From JBHGAV01 sp041946685 (GTDB lineage Bacteria; Acidobacteriota; Terriglobia; Bryobacterales; Bryobacteraceae), in NCBI GenBank assembly GCA_041946685.1, contig JBHGAV010000050.1:1-30925 (forward strand): DNA of 30,925 nucleotides, given 5' to 3'. The stretch's first letter is position 1, and every line of letters begins with the position of its first letter. Below the pieces are notes generated by a model. The model ran no database searches and had not been told where the DNA came from. It saw only the letters and a list, made by a program, of their open reading frames with translations. Of this stretch, positions 15,656 to 24,025 are shown piece after piece. Made by a program: the position numbers and the translations under genes.

Positions 15656-16258
15656 TCAGGCGTCCCGGCGGGAGAGTTCTCGCAGCAGTCTCACCACCTC
15701 GCGGTAGCACTTGTCAAAGGAGTCTGCACGCCGCGCTGCGTTGACATCAAGCGCCGCTGTCAGAGCAGGCTGGTCCACTGTTTCCGAATAGCCGTGAGCG
15801 ACCATGCGGCTGCTGAGCCACTCCTTCGCCCCTCGGACCGATTCCGGCTGGGCGGGCGGCTCCAGGTCCTCCGGCAGTCCGCGGCGTCCCCGCAGCGACT
15901 CGGCGGCGGCCAGGAACCAAGCCTCGAATTCACGCTTCGGCAAGACGACCGCCGACGGAAGATCGGGGCGGGCGGACCTGACCCTTCCAGCCAGAACCGG
16001 GCCAACCTCAGCAGGGCAATCATCATCACTGTCAAGGATGACAAGTATCGCGCCGTTGCCGCTAATTGAGAGTGCCGCCAATCTTACCGCCCGCTCGAGC
16101 TCCCCCTCCTTCACGAGGCGGCTCTTCGGGATTCGGACAGGACGCTCGATCTTGACCACCAGCCCCGGGTCAACAGTCTCGGCAATCCTTCTGATGAGCA
16201 CGGGGACCGCCTCCCTCTCCCCGTGACCCTCGACGACGCACCCGAACCGGACGCTCAT
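15656..16258 (-). CDS. DUF4276 family Toprim-like protein, partner of the AAA ATPase
   Basis: The 200-aa protein has the Toprim-like pattern Val-Val-Glu10-Gly-His-Gly-Glu14 followed by Leu-Asp76-Ser-Asp78-Asp-Asp, acidic residues that in this fold bind Mg2+ for phosphoryl transfer. A later Pro-Lys-Arg-Glu110-Phe-Glu112-Ala-Trp segment is also characteristic of DUF4276. It is the presumed effector of a two-gene module. Its ATG (16256-16258) overlaps the stop of the ATPase gene (ATGA), so the two are probably made together in fixed ratio. By analogy with OLD-type and PARIS systems, in which an ABC-like ATPase works with a Toprim protein, a nuclease or RNA-cleaving role in phage defence is possible but unproven. 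Confidence 0.85.
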   Translation of the reverse strand: MSVRFGCVVEGHGEREAVPVLIRRIAETVDPGLVVKIERPVRIPKSRLVKEGELERAVRLAALSISGNGAILVILDSDDDCPAEVGPVLAGRVRSARPDLPSAVVLPKREFEAWFLAAAESLRGRRGLPEDLEPPAQPESVRGAKEWLSSRMVAHGYSETVDQPALTAALDVNAARRADSFDKCYREVVRLLRELSRRDA

Positions 16259-17475
16259 CCGGCCACGCCTTTACCGAACAGAGAGAGTTGAGTAGCCGCC
16301 TGGCGCCGAGGGTGCGCGGGATCCGGACGCAACTGGTCCTGCCTTAACAACTCCCCGGCCGTATACAGCCGGTCGCGGAGGGCGGCCCTTCCACGTTCAT
16401 CCAAGGGTGCAATCCGCGATCCACTCCTTTGGGAATACACGGCAAGTATGGATTCTGTCTCCAACTCGTCGTCGTCCAGCAGGTCGGGACTATGGCTGGT
16501 CACAATCACTTGAGTATCCCTGCTTGCTGCGCGGAGGCTATCCAACAGAACCCCTGCGGCTGCGGGGTGCAGCGCCACCTCGGGTTCTTCGATGCCAACG
16601 AGGGGAATGTTAGCGCCGGACCCGTTGCCGGACTGAAACAAGGAAACCAGCACGCCCAGGGCCCGCAACGTCCCGTCGGACATGTTCGCCACGGGGAACC
16701 GCCACGGATTCTTCGAGCCCGTGACCTGCTGCCGGAACTCCAGTGTCTCCTGTGGGCCGACGACCTTCATGTCGACCCCTGATATGCCTGGCACGACTTG
16801 TTCCAAGTACTCCTCGATGCGGCGCTTGCGAAGCGGACTGCGCCGGGCCAGTTCGCGAAGGACACTCGGGAGGTTGCTTCCATCTCGATTCAGGATCTCG
16901 CCTGCATCCGGAGGCTGAAAACGCCGGATGCTGTCGGGGTTCAAATTGTAGAATCCCATCCTGGAGAACGCTTCGTAGACCGGCCTGAACTCCGGTATGC
17001 CTGACGCGCTCACCAGAAAGAGTCGATCGCTCGATGCCGCCGGGACTTTCTTACTGCTAGTCAGGACCTTGCCCGACGCTACTTTGAAGTACTCCGCGCT
17101 GGAGAGCGCTTCCGTGGGGCGTATCACGCACTCCTCTATCTGCACCTCGAAGCCGCCTTGCGGCCTTGCGCCGATCCTGAACCAATAGGTGCCCTCTTGG
17201 CCGGTAAGAAGTGAAAAGTCGAATAAAACCGCGAAGTGCGTAGGGTGGCCGGCAGACCGCCGTCGCACCTCGCCAATGCCTCCGCGGTTACGAAGAGCGT
17301 GGTCCAGGGATGTGCGCAACGCATCGGAGACGAAGCGAAATGAATCCAGGAAGTTGCTCTTGCCGGAGCCGTTGGGCCCGACGAGAAACACCAGCGGGCG
17401 GAGCCGGACGGAGCAAGCGGCAATGCTCTTGTAGTTCTTGAGCTCCACCCGCGTAATGAACGTTGAGTCTCGCAT
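16255..17475 (-). CDS. AAA/ABC-like ATPase (AAA_21, OLD-like) of a putative defence pair
   Basis: The 406-aa protein is an SMC/ABC-type head ATPase without a long coiled coil. It has Val-Glu-Leu-Lys-Asn-Tyr-Lys-Ser-Ile at the start and Walker A Gly33-Pro-Asn-Gly-Ser-Gly-Lys39-Ser. The signature-like Met-Ser266-Asp-Gly-Thr-Leu-Arg-Ala-Leu-Gly follows, then Walker B Gly-Ile-Glu-Glu297-Pro-Glu and the H-loop Thr-Ser-His328-Ser-Pro. This is the predicted-ATPase type (COG4637-like) often paired with DUF4276. It probably dimerises on ATP and gates its partner. It begins only 20 bp after the end of glgB and overlaps the partner by four bases. By eye it uses more A/T-ending codons than glgB, which would fit later acquisition. 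Confidence 0.92.
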   Translation of the reverse strand: MRDSTFITRVELKNYKSIAACSVRLRPLVFLVGPNGSGKSNFLDSFRFVSDALRTSLDHALRNRGGIGEVRRRSAGHPTHFAVLFDFSLLTGQEGTYWFRIGARPQGGFEVQIEECVIRPTEALSSAEYFKVASGKVLTSSKKVPAASSDRLFLVSASGIPEFRPVYEAFSRMGFYNLNPDSIRRFQPPDAGEILNRDGSNLPSVLRELARRSPLRKRRIEEYLEQVVPGISGVDMKVVGPQETLEFRQQVTGSKNPWRFPVANMSDGTLRALGVLVSLFQSGNGSGANIPLVGIEEPEVALHPAAAGVLLDSLRAASRDTQVIVTSHSPDLLDDDELETESILAVYSQRSGSRIAPLDERGRAALRDRLYTAGELLRQDQLRPDPAHPRRQAATQLSLFGKGVAG

Positions 17476-17495
17476 GCAAGAGCCTCAGGCCAACC

Positions 17496-19715
17496 TCACT
17501 CTCCTTCAGATTGTAGTCCAGTTGTCCCGTGGCGTCGCTCGTCCTCTCTCCGGAACGCGACCACGGCCAGAGGCGGCAGGGTGATGCAGATGCTCTGGGG
17601 ACAGCCGTGGCAGGCGACCGGCTCGCTCATCACTCCGCCGGCGTTGCCCAGGTTGCTGCCGCCGAACAACTCTGAGTCCGAATTCAGGACCTCCCGGTAA
17701 TAACCCTCTGCCGGCACGCCGAAGCGGTAGCCGAGCCGCGGCACCGGCGTGAAGTTGCAGCAGAACAGCAGGAAGTCCTCCGGGTTCTCGGCCCTGCGAA
17801 GGAATGCGATCACGGAGTTGTCCACGTCGTGAAAGTCCACCCACTCGAAACCGGTGTGATGGAAGTCCACCTCGTAGAGCGCCGGGTTCTGCCTGTAGAA
17901 CCGGTTCAGCGCGCCGACGAACTCCTGCAACTTCCGGTGCGGCCCGAACTCCAGCAGCTCCCAGCGCACGGACGCATCGTGGTTCCACTCCTCGTACTGG
18001 CCGATCTCCGAGCCCATGAAGAGAAGCTTCTTGCCCGGGTGGGCATACATGTAGGCCAGAAACGCGCGGGCGTTGGCAAAACGCTGCCACTCGTCGCCCG
18101 GCATCTTGGAGAGCAGAGATCTCTTGCCGTGAACGACCTCGTCGTGCGAGATGGGCAGTACGAAGTTCTCCGTGAACGCATACAACAGGCTGAAGGTGAT
18201 GTTCTTGTGGTGGAACTTGCGGTGCACGGGCTCCTTGGAAAAATACTCCAGCATGTCGTGCATCCAGCCCATGTTCCACTTCATCGTGAATCCGAGCCCG
18301 CCCAGGTAGACGGGCCGCGACACGCCCGTAAACGCCGTCGACTCCTCGGCAATGGTCACCGCGCCGGGCACCTGGTGGGCGAGCTCGTTGAAGCGGCGCA
18401 GGAACTCGATCGCTTCCAGGTTCTCGTTGCCGCCGTACCGGTTGGGAACCCACTCGCCGGGCTTACGGGAGTAGTCCAGGTAGAGCATCGAGGCGACCGC
18501 GTCCACGCGCAGCCCGTCGATGTGATACTTGTGGAGCCAGAACAGCGCGCTGGAGATCAGGAAACCACGAACCTCGTTGCGGCCGTAGTTGAAGATGAGC
18601 GTGCCCCAGTCCTTGTGCTCGCCCTTGCGGGGATCGGCGTGCTCGTACAGAGCCGTTCCGTCGAAGAAGGATAATCCGTGGGAGTCCTTGGGAAAGTGCG
18701 CGGGCACCCAGTCCACAATCACGCCGATTCCGGCCTGGTGGCAGCGGTCGACCAGATACATGAAGTCCTCGGGCGGGCCGAACCGGCCGGTCGGTGTGAA
18801 GTAGCCGATAGGCTGGTAACCCCACGAGCCCGTGAACGGATGCTCAGTGACAGGCAGTAGTTCAATGTGGGTGTACCCCAGGCGGGTCACGTACTCGACC
18901 AGCTTGTGGGCGATTTCACGGTAGGTGAGATCTTCGCCGCGCGGTCCGCGAAGCCACGATCCCAGGTGCACCTCGTAGATCGAGACGGGTTCCTTCAGCA
19001 GGTTGCGGCGCGCCCGCGACTCCATCCACGCCGCGTCGCCCCATTCGTGCTTGTCCAGCCGGGCCACGATCGAACCCGACGCCGGCGGAACTTCGCAACG
19101 GAAGGCGTAAGGGTCGGCCTTGAGCTGGCGGTACCCCACATGCTTGGATCGCACGAAGTACTTGTAAATCTCTCCCTCGCCGATGCCGGGGAGGAAGATC
19201 TCCCAAATGCCGCCTTCGCGCATCCGCATCGGGTGCCGCCGCGTGTCCCAGTCGTTGAACCCCCCCACCACGGAGACGACCTCGGCGCTCGGCGCCCACA
19301 CCGCGAAGCGCACACCTTTCACCCCCTCGATCCGCATCAGATGCGCGCCGAGCGTGTTGTAGGCCTCGTAGTGCGTCCCTTCGGCGTGTAAGTGCAGTTC
19401 GAAGCTGGACAGCAACAGCGGGAAACGATAGGGATCCTCGAAGTCCTTCGTCACGCCGTCGTGGCGCTGGATGCGCAGCGTGTAACCAGACGGCGCCCCC
19501 GCCATCGCAGCGACGAAGAAGCCTTCCGGGTGCCGCCGCTGCATGGGCGTAACCCCGTTCATGGTCACGACCGCCGCTTCAGCGGCGTGGGGCAGAAAAG
19601 CGCGCACCTCCCAAGAGGGGGGATTGCTGCGCTGCCTCACGGGGTGAGGGCCGAGTATGCGAAAGGGGTCGCCGTGATACCCCCCCACGACCGCCTCGAT
19701 CTCCGCCTTGGTCAT
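17496..19715 (-). CDS. glgB: 1,4-alpha-glucan branching enzyme
   Basis: The 739-aa protein is full length for GlgB. It has the N1 module (Gly-Tyr-His-Gly-Asp-Pro-Phe near residue 15), a CBM48 domain (Gly-Val-Arg-Phe-Ala-Val-Trp-Ala-Pro at about 134-142, Gly-Gly-Phe-Asn-Asp-Trp), and a GH13 barrel. Catalytic residues are Asp405 (Gly-Leu-Arg-Val-Asp-Ala-Val), Glu458 (Thr-Ile-Ala-Glu-Glu-Ser) and the transition-state Asp525 (Pro-Ile-Ser-His-Asp-Glu-Val-Val-His-Gly-Lys), almost the same numbering as E. coli GlgB. It makes alpha-1,6 branches in glycogen in the cytoplasm. A short polar tail follows the last beta domain. It lies 58 bp after araA and 20 bp before the ATPase gene on the same strand. 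No other glg gene is in the window. Confidence 0.97.
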   Translation of the reverse strand: MTKAEIEAVVGGYHGDPFRILGPHPVRQRSNPPSWEVRAFLPHAAEAAVVTMNGVTPMQRRHPEGFFVAAMAGAPSGYTLRIQRHDGVTKDFEDPYRFPLLLSSFELHLHAEGTHYEAYNTLGAHLMRIEGVKGVRFAVWAPSAEVVSVVGGFNDWDTRRHPMRMREGGIWEIFLPGIGEGEIYKYFVRSKHVGYRQLKADPYAFRCEVPPASGSIVARLDKHEWGDAAWMESRARRNLLKEPVSIYEVHLGSWLRGPRGEDLTYREIAHKLVEYVTRLGYTHIELLPVTEHPFTGSWGYQPIGYFTPTGRFGPPEDFMYLVDRCHQAGIGVIVDWVPAHFPKDSHGLSFFDGTALYEHADPRKGEHKDWGTLIFNYGRNEVRGFLISSALFWLHKYHIDGLRVDAVASMLYLDYSRKPGEWVPNRYGGNENLEAIEFLRRFNELAHQVPGAVTIAEESTAFTGVSRPVYLGGLGFTMKWNMGWMHDMLEYFSKEPVHRKFHHKNITFSLLYAFTENFVLPISHDEVVHGKRSLLSKMPGDEWQRFANARAFLAYMYAHPGKKLLFMGSEIGQYEEWNHDASVRWELLEFGPHRKLQEFVGALNRFYRQNPALYEVDFHHTGFEWVDFHDVDNSVIAFLRRAENPEDFLLFCCNFTPVPRLGYRFGVPAEGYYREVLNSDSELFGGSNLGNAGGVMSEPVACHGCPQSICITLPPLAVVAFRREDERRHGTTGLQSEGE

Positions 19716-19773
19716 GGCAGCTATTATGGCAGGGATCGCCCCTTCCGAGGTTCGGCGGCGCTACGGTTTTTCG

Positions 19774-21282
19774 CTACTGTCCCTGGATTCCGCTGGCTAG
19801 GTGGTAGTACACCTCGTTCCAGCGGATCTTCTGCTTGAATTCGCCCTCCGCGGTCTTGTCGCCGATCACCAGGCACTCGATGTCCGCGATCTCCGCGAAG
19901 TTCTCCAGGATCTCGGTGGTCACCGCCTGGCTGAAGGACGTGTGGTGCGCGCCCCCGCCGTAAATCCAGCAGCCGCAAGCCGTCTCGAAGTCGGGCTTCG
20001 GCTCCCAGAGCGCCTGCGCCACCGGCAGCTTGGGCATCGGTTGCTCCGGCTTGACCACGTTCACCTCGTTGATCAGCAAACGGAAGCGGTTGCCCAGGTC
20101 GAGAAGGGAGGCGTTGAGCCCTGCGCCCGGAGGCGTGTTGAAGACCAGGCGCGCCGGGTCGGCCTTGCCGCCGATTCCGAGGGGATGCGCCTGCAAGGAC
20201 GGCTTTCCGTCAGAGATCGAAGGGCAGATCTCAAGCATGTGGGCGCCGAGAACCTTCTTGCCCACGGCCGGAAGATGGTAGGTGTAATCCTCCATGAACG
20301 ATGTGCCGCCCTTCAATCCCTCCGCCATGACCTTCATCGCGCGGACCAGGGCGCAGGTCTTCCAGTCGCCTTCCGCGCCGAAACCGTAGCCGTCGGCCAT
20401 CAGGCGCTGGACGCCCAGCCCGGGCAGTTGCACCAGCCCGTGCAGATCCTCGAATGTCGTCGTGAAGCCCTTGAACCCGCCGGCCTCCAGGAACGCCCGC
20501 AGTCCCAGCTCGATGCGCGCCGCCTCGCGCACGGTCTCGTAGTGCGCTCCGCCCTTGCGGACGTCGGCCGACATCGCGTAAGTGTCGTTGTACTCCTGGA
20601 CCAGCTTGTCTACGGCGGCGTCGCTCACCTGACCGACGCTGTGGACCAATTCACCCACGCCATAGCCGTTAACCGAGTAGCCGAACTTGATCTGCGCGGC
20701 CACCTTGTCACCCTCGGTCACGGCGACTTCGCGCATGTTGTCTCCGAAGCGGGCGAACTTGGCTCCCTGCCAGTCGTGCCAGCCGGCGGCAGCCCGCGCC
20801 CACGCGCCGAGCTTGGCCTGGACCGAAGGCTCCTGCCAGAAGCCGACGACAACTTTGCGGTTCATCCGCAGGCGGCTCATGATGAAACCGTGCTCACGGT
20901 CGCCGTGAGCGGCCTGATTGAGATTCATGAAGTCCATGTCGATGGTGGACCACGGAATCTCCCGGTTGTGCTGGGTGTGCAAATGCGCGACCGGCTTGCG
21001 CAGCACCTTGAGACCGTTGATCCACATCTTGGAGGGCGAGAAGGTGTGACACCAGGTGATGACGCCAATGCAGTTCGGCGTGTTGTTGGCTTCCTGGCAG
21101 ATTGCTGTAATCGCATCCGGCGTCGTCAGCACCGGCTTGAAAACCACCTTCACCGGAATGGCTGGTGAGTCGGAAAAGGCTTTGGCGATCTCCTCCGAGT
21201 GGACCGCCACCTGCTTGAGAGTCTCGGGGCCGTATAGATGCTGGCTCCCAGTCAGGAACCAGACTTCCGTCTGCATTTTCAT
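19774..21282 (-). CDS. araA: L-arabinose isomerase
   Basis: The 502-aa protein matches AraA in length and motifs: Trp-Phe-Leu-Thr-Gly-Ser-Gln-His-Leu-Tyr-Gly at the start, the metal ligands Glu304 (Phe-Gly-Ala-Glu-Gly-Asp-Trp), Glu331 (Phe-Met-Glu-Asp-Tyr-Thr-Tyr) and His348 (Gly-Ala-His-Met-Leu-Glu), and a late Gly-Gly-Gly-Ala-His-His pair (446/447). It interconverts L-arabinose and L-ribulose with Mn2+ in the cytoplasm. A GAGGGAG ribosome binding site precedes the ATG at 21282; a second in-frame ATG lies two codons on. No araB, araD or araC is nearby; the next gene downstream is glgB. It is divergent from the deaminase gene across an 84-bp gap that should hold both promoters. Confidence 0.97.
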   Translation of the reverse strand: MKMQTEVWFLTGSQHLYGPETLKQVAVHSEEIAKAFSDSPAIPVKVVFKPVLTTPDAITAICQEANNTPNCIGVITWCHTFSPSKMWINGLKVLRKPVAHLHTQHNREIPWSTIDMDFMNLNQAAHGDREHGFIMSRLRMNRKVVVGFWQEPSVQAKLGAWARAAAGWHDWQGAKFARFGDNMREVAVTEGDKVAAQIKFGYSVNGYGVGELVHSVGQVSDAAVDKLVQEYNDTYAMSADVRKGGAHYETVREAARIELGLRAFLEAGGFKGFTTTFEDLHGLVQLPGLGVQRLMADGYGFGAEGDWKTCALVRAMKVMAEGLKGGTSFMEDYTYHLPAVGKKVLGAHMLEICPSISDGKPSLQAHPLGIGGKADPARLVFNTPPGAGLNASLLDLGNRFRLLINEVNVVKPEQPMPKLPVAQALWEPKPDFETACGCWIYGGGAHHTSFSQAVTTEILENFAEIADIECLVIGDKTAEGEFKQKIRWNEVYYHLASGIQGQ

Positions 21283-21366
21283 TCAGGATTCTCCCTCTTG
21301 GTCTGCACGAACTTCCGATTGTAGCGCCAACGGCCCTGCTTCGGCCGGACCTGCCAGAATGGAGGA

Positions 21367-22302
21367 GTGTCGGCTCATGTTCCTAAGGCGGAACTGCACC
21401 TCCACCTGGAGGGTTCCATCGAGCCGGAAACCTTGCGGGAGCTTGACCCCCGGCTTGACCTGGACGAGATCCGCGAGCGCTATCAATACGAGGACTTCCT
21501 GGGCTTCCTGCGCAGCTACAAGTGGGTGGTCGAGCACCTCAAGGGTCCCGAGGACTACGCCCTCGTTACCCGGCGGCTTCTGGAGCGGCTCGCCGCCGAG
21601 AACGTTCTCTACGCCGAGGTCATCCTCTCGGCCGGCGTGATCCTCTGGATGAACCAGGAGGTCGGGCCGGTTTACGAAGCGGTCCGGCGCGAGAGCCAGG
21701 CATCCAGGGTCGAGGTCTGGTGGCTCTTCGACGGTGTGCGGCAGTTCGGCGTGGATCATGTGATGAGGGTTGCCGAACTCGCAGCCGAGCGCCGCGATCA
21801 GGGTGTGATCGGCTTCGGCATCGGCGGCGACGAGGCGCGGGGACCCGCGAATCTCTTCCAGGACGTCTACCGCTTCGCCGCCGGCCAGGGGCTTCGCCTG
21901 ACGGCGCACGCCGGCGAGACAGCGGGGCCCGAGTCGGTCTGGGCGGCGCTGGAACTGGGCGCCGAGCGCATCGGCCACGGAATCAGGTCCATCGACGATC
22001 CCGTCCTGGTGCGGCACTTGCGAGACCACGGAATTCCGCTGGAAATTTCGATTTCGAGCAATGTGGCGACCGGAGCCGTGGCGTCGCTCGCCGAGCATCC
22101 GGTGCGCCGCCTCTACGACGCGGGCGTTCCGATCGTGCTGAACACAGACGACCCGGCCATGTTCCACACCACGCTGACCCGTGAGTACGAGCTGGCCGCC
22201 GCCCAGTTCGGTTTCTCGGACGCGGAATTGCGGGGAATCGCGGAGAACGGCTTCCGCTTCGCCTTCCGGGAAGGCGCGCTCGACCTCAGTTGCCGAACGT
22301 GA
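21367..22302 (+). CDS. Adenosine deaminase family amidohydrolase
   Basis: The 311-aa protein carries the family zinc and catalytic set: His11-Leu-His13-Leu-Glu-Gly, His181-Ala-Gly-Glu184, Gly-His204-Gly and Asn-Thr-Asp261-Asp262-Pro. It is a cytoplasmic zinc hydrolase that deaminates a purine nucleoside. The substrate may be adenosine, or aminodeoxyfutalosine in menaquinone synthesis; the sequence alone does not decide. The start is GTG at 21367, with GGAGGA immediately before it, which is unusually close for a ribosome binding site. No in-frame ATG lies near the motif, and His11 leaves little room for a later start. It converges on the sialidase-like gene with a 17-bp overlap. Confidence 0.9.
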   Translation: MSAHVPKAELHLHLEGSIEPETLRELDPRLDLDEIRERYQYEDFLGFLRSYKWVVEHLKGPEDYALVTRRLLERLAAENVLYAEVILSAGVILWMNQEVGPVYEAVRRESQASRVEVWWLFDGVRQFGVDHVMRVAELAAERRDQGVIGFGIGGDEARGPANLFQDVYRFAAGQGLRLTAHAGETAGPESVWAALELGAERIGHGIRSIDDPVLVRHLRDHGIPLEISISSNVATGAVASLAEHPVRRLYDAGVPIVLNTDDPAMFHTTLTREYELAAAQFGFSDAELRGIAENGFRFAFREGALDLSCRT

Positions 22303-23299
22303 GCCGGCCGGGAGTCTTGCCGCCTCCTGTGGGCGGAAGCTTCAACTTGGCCAGGTAAATCCTCGCCTTCCCCTCATGCGAGGAGTAGTAGCTGACCCAG
22401 AGGAACCCGTCGTGATACACAAGGCCGGGATAGCCGGTGTCTCCGCTCGAAGGCAGGGCGAAGAACTCACTCAGGGTCTCCCGATCCGGGTCCAACCAGC
22501 ACAGGGACGTGCGGATGGTGTCGTCGATGAGCCTGCCCGCGGCCAGCAGGCGCCCGTCGGGAAGCCGGATCAGGTTTGGGCCGGCGATGCCCTTGTTCAG
22601 CTCCGCCCAGGTCCACGCGCGGAACGGCGAGCGGGACCTGCCGAGCATGGCCGTCGGCGCGGCGCCTTCCCGCCGGAGCAGGGAAAACGCGCTGCCGTCG
22701 CTCAGGAAGAGCAGAGAGGACTCAGTCGGTTCTCCCGGGACCGGCAGCGCATCCGAGTGCACGCTGAAACGCAGCCCGTCCGCGCTCGCATACAGACGCA
22801 GCGGCGCAGGGCCGGAGGGGGAAAAGGCCATGACGTAAACGCGCCCAAGGTGCCACGCCATGCGCCCCAGCACGCGGCCGGATTCGCCGGCAGACTGCGG
22901 CGGGCTCCACCGACGGCTGCCCTCGGATACCCATACGAGCGACTGGCGGGCGCCATCCGCGGCGCGCGCCGCGGCGCTCAGCAGGAGGCGGCCGTCGGGC
23001 GCTGAGCTGAACCTGGGATCCCGCAGGTCCCCCTCGGGCCATGTCACCTGGGACTCGGACTCCCAGACCTCACCGTCGAGCGATGTAAGCACTCGCAGCG
23101 AACCGTCCGGAGAGGAAGCATGGCTGGCTTCCCGGAAGACACAGAAAAAGCGGTCGCGGAAGCGGACCAGGTCGGTGTAGGCGTTGTGCGGCGCGCGGCC
23201 CCAGATCATGCGGCATTGAAGCAGTTCGGTCTTCTGGGCGTCAAGCGCAGGGGCAAGCGCGCTGGCCAGAAGCAGCAGCGTCCTGAGCCTTCGGGCCAT
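22286..23299 (-). CDS. Exported sialidase-fold (BNR/Asp-box) protein
   Basis: From the ATG at 23299 the 337-aa product has a signal peptide (Met-Ala-Arg-Arg, Leu-rich core, Asp-Ala-Gln end) and a beta-propeller pattern. An Asp-box-like Ser-Leu-Asp-Gly-Glu-Val-Trp-Glu repeat is visible near residue 72, and a weaker Ser-Ala-Asp-Gly-Leu-Arg-Phe repeat lies later. An early Arg-x-Pro-His-Asn-Ala-Tyr-Thr-Asp segment and repeated Asp-Gly-Arg-Leu-Leu turns are common in proteins annotated as exo-alpha-sialidase. A full sialidase triad (Arg triad, Tyr/Glu) is not evident, so true sialidase activity is doubtful. The ATG is one base after the cysE stop, and the 3' end overlaps the deaminase gene by 17 bp. 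Confidence 0.85.
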   Translation of the reverse strand: MARRLRTLLLLASALAPALDAQKTELLQCRMIWGRAPHNAYTDLVRFRDRFFCVFREASHASSPDGSLRVLTSLDGEVWESESQVTWPEGDLRDPRFSSAPDGRLLLSAAARAADGARQSLVWVSEGSRRWSPPQSAGESGRVLGRMAWHLGRVYVMAFSPSGPAPLRLYASADGLRFSVHSDALPVPGEPTESSLLFLSDGSAFSLLRREGAAPTAMLGRSRSPFRAWTWAELNKGIAGPNLIRLPDGRLLAAGRLIDDTIRTSLCWLDPDRETLSEFFALPSSGDTGYPGLVYHDGFLWVSYYSSHEGKARIYLAKLKLPPTGGGKTPGRLTFGN

Positions 23300-23300
23300 A

Positions 23301-23966
23301 CTATCTCTGAGAGGAATTGACTTTCTCGGCGAGCAGCGCCTGCATCCGTTGCTCGAGCTGGTCGAGGCGCCTGGTGAGTTCTTCGATCGCCTGCCCTTCC
23401 GGGTCGGGCAGACGCCCGTGCTCGAGCTGGTCCTCGGGCGACTCGCCCCGGACGCGCACGACCCGTCCGGGAATGCCCACCACGGTCGAATGATCCGGCA
23501 CGGGGTGGACGACCACCGAGCCTGCTCCGATCTTGACGTGATCGCCGATGCGTATGTTGCCGAGCACTTTGGCGCCCGTGCCCACAACCACGTGATCGCC
23601 CAGAGTCGGGTGCCTCTTTCCTTTCTCCTTGCCGGTGCCGCCCAGGGTCACGCCCTGGTAAAGAAGAACGTCGTCGCCGATCTCGGCGGTCTCTCCGATC
23701 ACCACCCCCATCCCGTGGTCGATGAAGAATCTTCGCCCGATCTTCGCCCCGGGATGGATCTCGATGCCCGTCAGTGTCCGGCTGAGCTGGCTGATGGCTC
23801 TCGCGGGGAACGAGAGGCCCATTCTGTAAAGCTTGTGCGCCAGCCTGTGCAGCAGAATCGCGTGAAAACCTGGGTAGCAGAAGAAGATTTCCAGGATGCT
23901 CTTGGCCGCCGGGTCCTCGCGGAAAATCGTGTCGATCTGTTCGCGGATGGTGCGGAACATCTCCAT
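23301..23966 (-). CDS. cysE: Serine O-acetyltransferase
   Basis: The 221-aa protein has the CysE N-terminal helices (Pro-Gly-Phe-His-Ala-Ile-Leu-Leu-His-Arg-Leu-Ala-His). A left-handed beta-helix of hexapeptide repeats follows from about residue 70 to 165, with Gly-Ile-Glu-Ile-His-Pro-Gly-Ala, Ile-Asp-His-Gly-Met-Gly-Val-Val-Ile-Gly-Glu, Gln-Gly-Val-Thr-Leu-Gly-Gly-Thr-Gly and Lys-Arg-His-Pro. It transfers acetyl from acetyl-CoA to serine, the first step of cysteine synthesis. Length and layout fit the short EpsC/CysE form. The C-terminal 40 residues are a charged Glu/Leu/Gln-rich helix, a likely coiled coil. A GAGGG site (complement at 23974-23978) supports the ATG at 23966. No cysK is in the window. 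Confidence 0.95.
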   Translation of the reverse strand: MEMFRTIREQIDTIFREDPAAKSILEIFFCYPGFHAILLHRLAHKLYRMGLSFPARAISQLSRTLTGIEIHPGAKIGRRFFIDHGMGVVIGETAEIGDDVLLYQGVTLGGTGKEKGKRHPTLGDHVVVGTGAKVLGNIRIGDHVKIGAGSVVVHPVPDHSTVVGIPGRVVRVRGESPEDQLEHGRLPDPEGQAIEELTRRLDQLEQRMQALLAEKVNSSQR

Positions 23967-24025
23967 CCATTATCCCTCATGCCCGCAGGAACGTCCTCGC
24001 GGCGCCGTGATATATTGAAAGGTCG

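Noticed and set aside
19801..21168. 455-codon plus-strand open frame opposite araA
   Set aside because: araA on the other strand has all its active-site residues; the plus frame shows no family features.
24008..24016. Extended -10-like TGATATATT before nuoA
   Set aside because: It would place transcription start only a few bases before the ATG and leave out the AAAGG ribosome binding site; no -35 is visible.
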